Assembly: GCA_003233115.1 (NCBI GenBank)
Contig: QIKV01000078.1
Span: 1-39,751 of the forward strand
Source: Oceanospirillales bacterium
Lineage (GTDB): Bacteria > Pseudomonadota > Gammaproteobacteria > Xanthomonadales > SZUA-36
Reading direction: 5' to 3'
DNA: 39,751 nucleotides
Shown here: positions 32,806-39,751 of the stretch, one piece after another
How the letters are laid out: every line of letters starts with the position of its first letter
Position numbering within the stretch: position 1 is the first letter of the stretch
Translations under genes and position numbers: made by a program
Notes under the pieces: model-generated
What the model was told of the DNA's origin: nothing
The model's input: only the letters and a program-made list of their open reading frames with translations
The model's database searches: none

Positions 32806-34206
32806 TTATTTCTTGCGTTTGGTGAATTTCTTCAGGCGCTTGCGTTTGGCCAGTTGTCGCGCACTGAGTATATTTTTCTTATCTTTGTACGGGTTGCTGC
32901 CACTCCTGAAATCTATGCGGAGTGGTGTGCCACGCAGTTTGAAGTGCCGTATAAACACGTTTTCAAGGTAGCGTTTGTAGGATGCCGGAATGGCTTCTGT
33001 GCGATTGCCGTGAATGATGATTCTTGGCGGCAGGCTGCCGCCGGCGTGGGCGAAACGCAAACGGGACCTGCGGCCCTGGCTCATGGGTGGCTGATGGGCT
33101 TGCCAGGCTTTTTCCAGTACCCGTGTCAGCTCCGGGGTCGGCATTTCCACGGTCGCACTGCGCCAGGCTTCCTGAACGGCCTTAAGCAGTTCTTTGAGCC
33201 CCGAACCATGCAGGGCGGAGAGGCGGATGCGCCGTGCCCAGGTAACAAATTGCAGGCGCCGGTCCAGTTGTGAAAGCACCTGCTCACGGTCGTATTCTTC
33301 CATACCGTCCCACTTGTTCAGCGCGATGACCAACGCCCTGCCCTGTTGCAGGATATGCCCCAGCAAGGTGGTATCCTGATCAGTGAGGCCTTCGCCGGCA
33401 TCCAGCATCAGGACCACGACATGCGCCCGGTCAATGGCCTGCAGTGCCTTGATGACGCTGAACTTCTCCACAGCCTCGGTCACCCTGGAGCGCCTTCTGA
33501 CACCGGCGGTGTCAATCAATTCGTATTTAACACCCTTGTGTTCCATGAATGTGCTGATGCTGTCGCGGGTGGTCCCGGGCCGATCAAAGGCCATCACACG
33601 TTCTTCGCCGAGCAAACGGTTGACCAGCGTTGACTTGCCAACATTGGGCCGGCCGACGATGGCCAGGCGCAAACGGTCGTCCGCTTCAGCGTCGCCCGCG
33701 TCACTTTGATCGGCAGGCGGCAAAGTTGCGCCGGCCTGCTCCATCAGGGCGCTTACGCCCCTGCGGTGAGAGGCTGCCACAGGCAGTGCTGCACCCATGC
33801 CCAGGGCAGTGAACTCCAGCAGCGATACGTCCAGGTCCGTGCCATCTGTTTTATTGCCAACCAGCACAACCGGCCGGTCGTGCTGGCGTAACAGCTTGCT
33901 GATTTCTTCATCTTCGTGGGTCAGTCCTTCTCTTGCGCTGACGACGAAGAATACCAATTGGGATTCATCAATGGCCTGGTGGACCTGGCGGGCGGTCAGA
34001 TAGTCGATGCCTTCGGCCTGGCCGACCAGTCCACCGGTATCAATCAGGACGCACGGCACTTCACCCACGTCACTGATGCCGTACTGCCGGTCACGGGTAA
34101 CACCCGGTATATTCGCAACCAGCGCGTCACGGGTGCGGGTCAGGGCGTTAAACAGCGTAGATTTTCCGACATTCGGTCTGCCGACAATGGCAACGACGGG
34201 CAACAT
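32806..34206 (-). CDS. der: Ribosome-associated GTPase Der (EngA)
   Basis: Essential GTPase for 50S subunit assembly (466 residues). Two tandem G domains, each with GRPNVGKST (first at residue 9), a DxPG/G3 element (DTGG; DTAG) and NK(T/W)D (GNKTDGTD; ALNKWDG), then a KH-like C-terminal domain and a very basic tail (KRKRLKKFTKRKK). ATG 34206 begins the conserved MLPVVAIVGRPNVGKS. Follows bamB by 47 bp, the standard order. Confidence 0.97.
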   Translation of the reverse strand: MLPVVAIVGRPNVGKSTLFNALTRTRDALVANIPGVTRDRQYGISDVGEVPCVLIDTGGLVGQAEGIDYLTARQVHQAIDESQLVFFVVSAREGLTHEDEEISKLLRQHDRPVVLVGNKTDGTDLDVSLLEFTALGMGAALPVAASHRRGVSALMEQAGATLPPADQSDAGDAEADDRLRLAIVGRPNVGKSTLVNRLLGEERVMAFDRPGTTRDSISTFMEHKGVKYELIDTAGVRRRSRVTEAVEKFSVIKALQAIDRAHVVVLMLDAGEGLTDQDTTLLGHILQQGRALVIALNKWDGMEEYDREQVLSQLDRRLQFVTWARRIRLSALHGSGLKELLKAVQEAWRSATVEMPTPELTRVLEKAWQAHQPPMSQGRRSRLRFAHAGGSLPPRIIIHGNRTEAIPASYKRYLENVFIRHFKLRGTPLRIDFRSGSNPYKDKKNILSARQLAKRKRLKKFTKRKK

Positions 34207-34253
34207 GACCTATGGCATCCTGAAGTGTTTCAGCATGACGGTATCACAGGGCC

Positions 34254-35420
34254 TTATTTCAACGCTGCGCCTGCGCGAAAGGCTACCAGCTGACCCTTGT
34301 TGGTCAAGACATACAAAGTCTGTCCCACCACCAGGGGTGGCCCGGAAAAACCTTTGCCGCCCACCTTGGCGCGAGCTGCAAACAAGCCGTCGGAGATATT
34401 TATCCAGTGTAAGTAACCCTCTGCATCACCCACTACGACGAAGCTGCCGTAAATTGCCGGCCGGGTAAGCCCCCGGTGCAGCAATTGATCGTTTTTCCAG
34501 AACTCGGCACCATTGCGCCGGTCAACCAGCCATACATTTCCGGTCCTGTCACTGACCGCGAGGTTGACACGTTCCACCGCCACACCCGTGGCGGATGATA
34601 TGTCTTTGAACCACAGCAAGCGACCGGAATCGGCAGCCAGTGAGGCGAGGCGATCTTTATAGCTTGAGACCAGCAGGTCCGACGCGACAAACACCAGTTG
34701 CCCGTCAATATCAGAGAGTCGCTCCAACTCGGTGCGGCCTTCGGTCGTTACCAGCGTCTGTTCCCACATCAGGGTACCGTCATCCAGGCGTAGCGCCACC
34801 ACCTGGCCTCCATCGTAGCCAATAAAAACCACACCGGCACGCAGCAACGGCGGCGAATTTCCCCGCAGTGACAAAAGCGGGACACTGTGGTCATAGATCC
34901 ATACCCGTCTGCCGGTGTCGGCATCCAGGCCAAATACGCGTCCATCAATGGCGCGGACGACAACGATGCCATCAGATTCAGCCGGCGCTGCCAGTACTTC
35001 CGAGGTGACAGTGGCTGACCAAAGCTGGGTACCACTGGTCGCATCGAATGCGTAGACCTCACCATCCTCCGTGCCCATCAACAACAGACCGCCCGAAACC
35101 CCGGGCCCGCCGGTAAATGGCAGCTTCGTTTTGACTTCCCAGAGCTTGCGACCGCTGTCGGCATCAACCGCTGCTATCAGGCCCTTGTAGTCGGCGGCAT
35201 ACACCACGCCTGACGAATACGCCGGCCACAACTGGCGGCCGGCCTGGTCCAGCCCGCTGCCGATACCGGTGGACCAGATCTTGCCTACTTTGAGCGTCGG
35301 TTCGAACTCAACCAGTTGGGCGGGCGCGTCTTCATCGTCGTCTTTGCCCCAGCTTTTTATCCAACTGCACCCATTGAGCAGAACAAGTGCTGCAAGTGCC
35401 AGGAAAAGCCATTGCCTCAC
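34254..35420 (-). CDS. bamB: Outer membrane protein assembly factor BamB
   Basis: Lipoprotein of the BAM complex that helps insert beta-barrel proteins in the outer membrane (388 residues). Signal peptide MRQWLFLALAALVLLNGC with lipidated C18, then repeated PQQ-like beta-propeller blades with patterns such as VDADSGRKLWEVKT, FDATSGTQLWSATV, LDADTGRRVWIYD and VVALRLDDGTLMWEQ. The start is GTG at 35420, overlapping the yfgM stop by 4 bp. Confidence 0.95.
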   Translation of the reverse strand: MRQWLFLALAALVLLNGCSWIKSWGKDDDEDAPAQLVEFEPTLKVGKIWSTGIGSGLDQAGRQLWPAYSSGVVYAADYKGLIAAVDADSGRKLWEVKTKLPFTGGPGVSGGLLLMGTEDGEVYAFDATSGTQLWSATVTSEVLAAPAESDGIVVVRAIDGRVFGLDADTGRRVWIYDHSVPLLSLRGNSPPLLRAGVVFIGYDGGQVVALRLDDGTLMWEQTLVTTEGRTELERLSDIDGQLVFVASDLLVSSYKDRLASLAADSGRLLWFKDISSATGVAVERVNLAVSDRTGNVWLVDRRNGAEFWKNDQLLHRGLTRPAIYGSFVVVGDAEGYLHWINISDGLFAARAKVGGKGFSGPPLVVGQTLYVLTNKGQLVAFRAGAALK

Positions 35421-36082
35421 ATGTCACCCCCACTGGCACCCGCTTGTATGTCCACGCCCAGCGCCTCCAGTTTCATGGTCAGGAATTGCCGGTTGCCAAC
35501 GCCTTCCTCGAGTAAGTCGAGCGCGGTCCGGTAGCTTTTAATGGCTTCCTCACTGGCACCATTGGCGAGCTGGATATCCCCACGAATCTCAGCAAACTGC
35601 GACTCGAAACCGGTATCCGACGGTGCCGCATCGATCAACTTCAGTGCCGCGCCGGTATCGCCCTGGCTGAGTCTGACCCGCGCCAACCGCTCCCGCGCAA
35701 TCACCTTGACCGGCGCCGGCTGTGCGTGCTCCATCGCATCGGTCAGGGCCTGCGCTGCCAGGTCTATTTGCCCGGCTTGCAAGCGCGCCCGGGCCATCAG
35801 CAATGAAGCCATGGAGGTATAAGCAGATTTTGGATATTCAGATTTCAGGACTTCATAATTCGGCACGGCGGCATCCATTTGCCCCAGCTCCAGAGAACCG
35901 ACCAGCGACAGGTATTCCGAAGACGCCTGCTGGCGTTTATTTGTTTCCCACTGCTGCCACTGCTTGTAGCCAAACATCAGGCCGAAAGCAAGCACCAGCC
36001 CCATAACGATGGCGCTACCATTTTCCCGCAACCAGCGTTTAACGCGTTCACCCTGCTCGTGGGTATCGTACATGTCAGACAT
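35417..36082 (-). CDS. yfgM: YfgM family tetratricopeptide protein
   Basis: A 221-residue inner-membrane protein: a short cytoplasmic N-terminus, one transmembrane helix (about 24-41, AIVMGLVLAFGLMFGY), then a periplasmic TPR-like domain (KSEYPKSAYTSMASLLMARAR, LARVRLSQGDTGAAL, GDIQLANGASEEAIKSYRTAL). In E. coli YfgM works beside the SecYEG translocon with PpiD. ATG 36082 is taken, though ATG 36073 is also possible. Overlaps bamB by 4 bp. Confidence 0.92.
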   Translation of the reverse strand: MSDMYDTHEQGERVKRWLRENGSAIVMGLVLAFGLMFGYKQWQQWETNKRQQASSEYLSLVGSLELGQMDAAVPNYEVLKSEYPKSAYTSMASLLMARARLQAGQIDLAAQALTDAMEHAQPAPVKVIARERLARVRLSQGDTGAALKLIDAAPSDTGFESQFAEIRGDIQLANGASEEAIKSYRTALDLLEEGVGNRQFLTMKLEALGVDIQAGASGGDM

Positions 36083-36137
36083 TGAATTTATTTTTCCATC
36101 AATTTGTAGTTAACCGGGTTTGAATCCGGCAGAAAGT

Positions 36138-37412
36138 TTATATGGAGTCGATGTAGGTCCGAATCCAGTCCAGAACCTCATCGCGGTCCAGGGTCAACTG
36201 CGCCTCATCGCTACGCAAAAATTTAACTGCCACCTGCCCGTTGCTTATTTCTTCTTCGCCCAAAACCAGTGCCAGGCTCGCCCCACTGCGGTCTGCACGT
36301 TTGAATTGGGTTTTAAAACTGCCGCCGTTCAGGTTATTGACCAACCGCAAGCCCGGGCTGCCGGCGCGCAAATCATACGCGAGTTTTAACGCAGATTCAG
36401 TGCTGCCCGCACCCGCCGCAACCAGATACGCGTGCACAACGGGTGGTGCCATATCGTCTTTTTGCCGGAGCAACTCAACCAGGCGCTCCTTACCCATGGC
36501 AAAACCGATGCCCGGCCAGGGCTTGCCGCCCTGCAGTTCAACCAGGCTATCGTAACGCCCACCGGCACACACTGTACCCTGGGCGCCCAGTTCATCTGTG
36601 ATCCACTCGAATACGGTGTGGCAGTAGTAATCCAGGCCGCGCACCAGCCTCGGATTTTCAAAGTAGCCGATTCCCAGCAGGTCGAGATAGCGCTTCACGT
36701 TCTGGTAATGGTCGCGTGACGCTGCACCGAGCTGATCTGTCAATAACGGTGCAGTTTCGAGCAGGGCTATGACTTGCGGGTTTTTGCTGTCGAGTACGCG
36801 CAACGGGTTGCGCTCAACCCGCTCATTGGTCTCATCATCAAGTTCAGCCTGGTGGGCCCTCAGGAAGGACTGCAATAATTCCCTGTAGGCCCGGCGCTCT
36901 GCCGCAGTGCCCAGGGAGTTAATTTCCAGCCGCAAATCAGTTAACCCAAGCCTGCTCCAGAGCCGGGTACCCAACGCCAGCACCTCAGCATCGGCATCCG
37001 GCCCGGGTGCACCAAAAAGCTCTGCACCAATCTGGTGAAATTGTCGGCTACGGCCTTTTTGGGGGCGCTCATAACGAAACATGGGACCGCTGTACCAAAG
37101 GCGCCTGACCGGCCCGTATAACAATCCGTTTTGCAGTACTGCGCGAACCACACCGGCGGTGCCTTCCGGACGCAAGCTCAGCGATTCACCATTGCGGTCT
37201 GCAAAACTGTACATTTCCTTGCTGACCACATCCGTCGCTGATCCGATGGCACGCGTAAATACTTCTGTTTTTTCCAGTAGCGGAACCCGAATCTGCGCGT
37301 AATTACTGCTGGCAAATACCTGCTCGGCAGCTTTTTCCAGTACCTGCCAGTGGCACACATCTTCCGGCAGGATGTCGTGCATCCCACGGATTGAGCGAAT
37401 CGGAGTCGTCAT
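36138..37412 (-). CDS. hisS: Histidine-tRNA ligase
   Basis: Class II aminoacyl-tRNA synthetase (424 residues). RGMHDILPED at the start, GTAGVVRA, motif 2 MFRYERPQKGRSRQFHQIGAE, HisA RGLDYYCHTVFEW, GGRYDSL and motif 3 GFAMGKERLVEL are visible, followed by the anticodon-binding domain. ATG 37412 starts one base after the rodZ stop; the longer frame to 37442 lies in rodZ. ispG, common between rodZ and hisS, is absent. Confidence 0.96.
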   Translation of the reverse strand: MTTPIRSIRGMHDILPEDVCHWQVLEKAAEQVFASSNYAQIRVPLLEKTEVFTRAIGSATDVVSKEMYSFADRNGESLSLRPEGTAGVVRAVLQNGLLYGPVRRLWYSGPMFRYERPQKGRSRQFHQIGAELFGAPGPDADAEVLALGTRLWSRLGLTDLRLEINSLGTAAERRAYRELLQSFLRAHQAELDDETNERVERNPLRVLDSKNPQVIALLETAPLLTDQLGAASRDHYQNVKRYLDLLGIGYFENPRLVRGLDYYCHTVFEWITDELGAQGTVCAGGRYDSLVELQGGKPWPGIGFAMGKERLVELLRQKDDMAPPVVHAYLVAAGAGSTESALKLAYDLRAGSPGLRLVNNLNGGSFKTQFKRADRSGASLALVLGEEEISNGQVAVKFLRSDEAQLTLDRDEVLDWIRTYIDSI

Positions 37413-37413
37413 G

Positions 37414-38265
37414 TCAGTTTTTGCCCGGCTTAACGTCCGCATTTGGCTGTCGTTGCAGTGGCCAGGTCATCTGCGCAACGTCATCACTGATAAAGGGTGT
37501 CATATCCACCGTTTCACCATTCATGGATAGCCTGGCAGCGGATGCGCGCCCGATCAGAATCCGGAATGGCACCTTGCCCTGATAATTCTTTTGACTGCCG
37601 CCACGCAACAAATCCATCTCCAGTTCCCGGCCATTCGCGTCGCTTATCTCAACCCAGCTATCGGCTGACACACTGACTTGCAGGCGGCCTTCCCCGGCAG
37701 GCAAAGGCGCATCCGACACTGCCGCCAACGCCGGCCCGGACCTCGCCGGGCCCATTGCCGGGCTATCGTGGGAAATAGCCAGGGATGCAATGGAAGCGTT
37801 GACCGGGCCGATCAGCGCCTGCCCTGGCTGCGAAGCGGTCTCGCCCGGCAGCCTCGATCCATTCTGCGACAACCGCACGGCCTCGTGGGTAAATTGCCAT
37901 GCCAGCGTGCCGATCAACAGGGATGCCAGTACATAGCTGCTGGCGCGCAGCCAGTTGTCTATCGGGCTGCGTTTGGGCGGCCCGGAAAAAACCGTGCGCA
38001 GAACCACTTCTTTACCGGCAGCGGAATCGATCAGTTGCTGGATTTCATCCTGCGGGATTTGCAGATACCTGGCGTAGGCCAGAATATACCCATTCCTGTA
38101 TACCGGTGCGATATGGCCCGCCTCATCCTGCTCAATTTTCCTGAGCAGGTTTTCATCCAGAATGATAGCCCTGGCAACTTCTGCGAGGCTGAGTTTGCGC
38201 GCGGTGCGTTGCTGGCGCAGAAATTCGCCCGTCGCTATCGGGATCAGTTCTTGCTGCTGTGTCAT
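37414..38265 (-). CDS. rodZ: RodZ-like helix-turn-helix membrane protein
   Basis: A 283-residue bitopic protein. Residues about 14-75 form a Cro/CI-type HTH (GEFLRQQRTARKLSLAEVAR, NGYILAYARYL), which in RodZ binds MreB; a transmembrane helix follows (about 105-125), then a low-complexity periplasmic linker and a DUF4115 domain (LQVSVSADSWVEISDANGRE, VPFRILIGRASAARLSMNG). Controls rod shape with MreB. ATG 38265 overlaps the pilF stop by 4 bp. Confidence 0.9.
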   Translation of the reverse strand: MTQQQELIPIATGEFLRQQRTARKLSLAEVARAIILDENLLRKIEQDEAGHIAPVYRNGYILAYARYLQIPQDEIQQLIDSAAGKEVVLRTVFSGPPKRSPIDNWLRASSYVLASLLIGTLAWQFTHEAVRLSQNGSRLPGETASQPGQALIGPVNASIASLAISHDSPAMGPARSGPALAAVSDAPLPAGEGRLQVSVSADSWVEISDANGRELEMDLLRGGSQKNYQGKVPFRILIGRASAARLSMNGETVDMTPFISDDVAQMTWPLQRQPNADVKPGKN

Positions 38266-39038
38266 GTTCTGTTGATTCTCCGGGCTTCTTTGGCCTCTTT
38301 TGATGCAGGAAAGTTACTATTCAGTAATGACAGGTACCGCCGCGCCATTTTGTCATTGAGCAGGGCAGTCTCGATCTCGTAACCAAGAAACAGGCTTTCA
38401 GCGGTCTGCGCTGTGGCCGCTTCAAAACGCTGTAAAAACGCCCGCGACCGCAGATAGTTTTTCTGCTGATGATTCAGGTCTGCCATCGACAACAGGGCAT
38501 CCGGGAACTTCGCGTCATGTGCCAGTGCTCTGCGCAAATAGTCATCGGCCTCAGCCAGCATGCCATTTTTCATCGCACAGGAACCGGCATTGGCCAAAGC
38601 AACTGCCGGGGAACTGTAGAACGGGTCATCCAGCGCTTTGAGCATATACGTGATGGCCTCCTGTGGCTTGCCGGTCTTGCACAGGTATACACCGTAATTA
38701 TTGTTGACACCGCCACTGACCGGATCTGCCTGCACGGCTTTTACATAGTGCGGTCCGGCGAGCTCAAACTCCCCGATCCGCTCATACAGGATTGCCAGCA
38801 CGGTATGGCCCGGCGCGTAATCCGGGTCATCTTTGACCGCTTTTTTCAACTTGCCCAGGGCCACTTCAAACTGGCCGCGGTTCATGTATTCCAGCCCCAA
38901 CTGAGTATTGGATTCCGCCGCCTTGCGGGTCGCAGTTTTTGCGTCGGGGTCGACAGGCTGTTTTGCCGCACAGCCGCTCAGTGCGATTAACAACAGCAGC
39001 AAGCCGGCCAACAGGGTGCTGAAAGGTATCTTATTCAT
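38262..39038 (-). CDS. pilF: Type IV pilus biogenesis/stability lipoprotein PilF (PilW)
   Basis: Pilotin lipoprotein (258 residues) that helps the PilQ secretin reach and assemble in the outer membrane. Signal peptide with lipobox ALSGC (C23), then about six TPR repeats (TQLGLEYMNRGQFEVALGKLKKAVKDDPDY, NNNYGVYLCKTGKPQEAITYM, ALANAGSCAMKNGML and others). ATG 39038 lies in the third copy of a 14-bp tandem repeat that begins in rlmN, so its ribosome site is poor (CCC directly before the ATG). Order rlmN-pilF-rodZ is standard in pilus-bearing gammaproteobacteria. Confidence 0.93.
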   Translation of the reverse strand: MNKIPFSTLLAGLLLLLIALSGCAAKQPVDPDAKTATRKAAESNTQLGLEYMNRGQFEVALGKLKKAVKDDPDYAPGHTVLAILYERIGEFELAGPHYVKAVQADPVSGGVNNNYGVYLCKTGKPQEAITYMLKALDDPFYSSPAVALANAGSCAMKNGMLAEADDYLRRALAHDAKFPDALLSMADLNHQQKNYLRSRAFLQRFEAATAQTAESLFLGYEIETALLNDKMARRYLSLLNSNFPASKEAKEARRINRT

Positions 39039-39068
39039 GGGATTTTATTCACGGGTTTTATTCACGGG
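39028..39068. repeat. 13-14-bp tandem repeat, three copies, across rlmN stop and pilF start
   Basis: Plus-strand units ATCTTATTCATGGG (39028-39041), ATTTTATTCACGGG (39042-39055) and TTTTATTCACGGG (39056-39068) follow each other without spacer. The rlmN stop (39062-39064) is in the third and the pilF ATG (39036-39038) in the first. On the coding strand each copy carries RTGAATAA. Confidence 0.92.
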
Positions 39069-39751
39069 CTGGCCTCCGCCAATTGCAGTTTAATACGCTC
39101 GCTTCTGCGCGTGCGGTCCTGTACTTTACCCACCAGTTGCCCGCAGGCAGCCGCGATATCCCCGCCACGGGTCTTGCGGACGGTGGCAATCAACTTGCCG
39201 CGCATTACAATTTCCTGAAACTCTGCTATTCGATCAGCGCTGGAACAACGATAGCCGGTGCCTGGAAACGGGTTAAAGGGTATCAGATTCAGCTTGCTGG
39301 GTACGGATTTAAGCAATTTAACCAGTTTTCGGGCATGTTCAGGTTGATCATTTACGCCGTCAATCAGCGTATATTCAAAGGTCACCGAGCGCTTATGCCG
39401 GCCTGCTACATAATCCCTGCAAGCCTGCATCAATTCGGCAATCGGGTATTTGCGGTTCAGCGGGACCAACTCGGAACGCAAGCCATCAACGGGCGCGTGC
39501 AATGATACTGCAAGTGCAACGTCAATGGCCTCACGCAGGCGATAAATGCCCGGCACCAACCCGGCCGTACTGAGCGTGACCCGCCTGGCCGCAAAGCCGA
39601 AACCCAGGTCACTGCGCATCAATGACATGGCCGGCACAACCGCGTCGAAATTCAGCAGGGGTTCGCCCATACCCATCATCACAATGTTGGTAATACGACG
39701 CCGGCCATTGCGTTCATGGCCCAGGGCAGTTGCCGCCAGCCACACCTGGCC
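39062..39751 (-). CDS. rlmN: 23S rRNA (adenine2503-C2)-methyltransferase / tRNA, N-terminus beyond window
   Basis: Radical SAM methyltransferase acting on A2503 of 23S rRNA and on A37 of some tRNAs. Only the last 229 codons are in the window and the frame runs past the right edge; the N-terminal domain and the CxxxCxxC cluster are outside. Visible are [80 protein letters not shown] and the catalytic cysteine in [15 protein letters not shown] near the C-terminus. A GTG near the edge (39745) is internal, not the start. Confidence 0.96.
   Translation of the reverse strand, partial: GQVWLAATALGHERNGRRRITNIVMMGMGEPLLNFDAVVPAMSLMRSDLGFGFAARRVTLSTAGLVPGIYRLREAIDVALAVSLHAPVDGLRSELVPLNRKYPIAELMQACRDYVAGRHKRSVTFEYTLIDGVNDQPEHARKLVKLLKSVPSKLNLIPFNPFPGTGYRCSSADRIAEFQEIVMRGKLIATVRKTRGGDIAAACGQLVGKVQDRTRRSERIKLQLAEASP

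Noticed and set aside
37678-38382. Plus-strand open frame (234 codons) opposite rodZ
   Set aside because: Entirely antisense to a conserved gene and without recognisable domain or ribosome site.
39062-39745. Complete gene starting at the GTG at 39745
   Set aside because: The frame continues to the window edge with conserved RlmN residues (GQ before VWLAA), so the gene is truncated by the window and the GTG is internal.

Overview
The window is about 39.8 kb of dense, moderately GC-rich bacterial chromosome with short intergenic gaps and many ATGA/GTGA gene overlaps. The gene order points to a non-enteric, probably environmental gammaproteobacterium with type IV pili. Evidence is the order yceD-rpmF-plsX-fabHDG-acpP-fabF-pabC-mltG-tmk-holB-pilZ and the order rlmN-pilF-rodZ-hisS-yfgM-bamB-der. 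The genus cannot be fixed from the sequence. I found no rRNA, tRNA, CRISPR, insertion sequence or prophage gene. No gene-free stretch exceeds 300 bases; the longest is 13517-13734 (218 bp).

Left part (1-16.2 kb), accessory and metabolic genes. A large Lhr-type helicase runs off the left edge on the minus strand. Divergent from it are an exported M20 metallopeptidase and a non-pyrrolysine MttB-family methyltransferase. Tail to tail with these lies a tight minus-strand unit: a glutamate-cysteine-ligase-like enzyme fused to two CBS domains, then a small NTF2-like lipoprotein, then a TPR/GT41 (O-GlcNAc-transferase-like) protein. Next come a FadD acyl-CoA ligase, an APC amino-acid permease, an MFS transporter and a class V aminotransferase.

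Middle part (16.2-28.4 kb), the fatty-acid and envelope block on the minus strand. It reads from yceD (27605) to pilZ (16253). It joins ribosomal L32, phospholipid and fatty-acid initiation (PlsX, FabH, FabD, FabG, ACP, FabF), p-aminobenzoate synthesis (PabB and PabC together), MltG, thymidylate kinase, the clamp-loader delta-prime subunit and PilZ. maf (yceF type) is divergent from its head.

Right part (28.4-39.75 kb). A two-gene beta-oxidation unit (FadB/FadJ-like enzyme plus thiolase) is followed, in convergent orientation, by folD and der, then bamB-yfgM-hisS-rodZ-pilF-rlmN. rlmN runs off the right edge. ispG, often found between rodZ and hisS, is absent from that place.

Beyond the genes, the most distinctive feature is a set of short tandem duplications, each 13-15 bp per unit, at gene borders: five and a half copies across the permease stop, two copies at the predicted start site of MFS transcription, and three copies spanning the rlmN stop and pilF start. 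A fourth, weaker 14-bp-spaced pair lies in the predicted leader of the fab block. A perfect inverted repeat brackets the start of the MttB-like gene. I do not see a clearly new multi-gene defence or mobile system; the CBS-ligase/lipoprotein/GT41 unit is the best candidate for an uncharacterised function.
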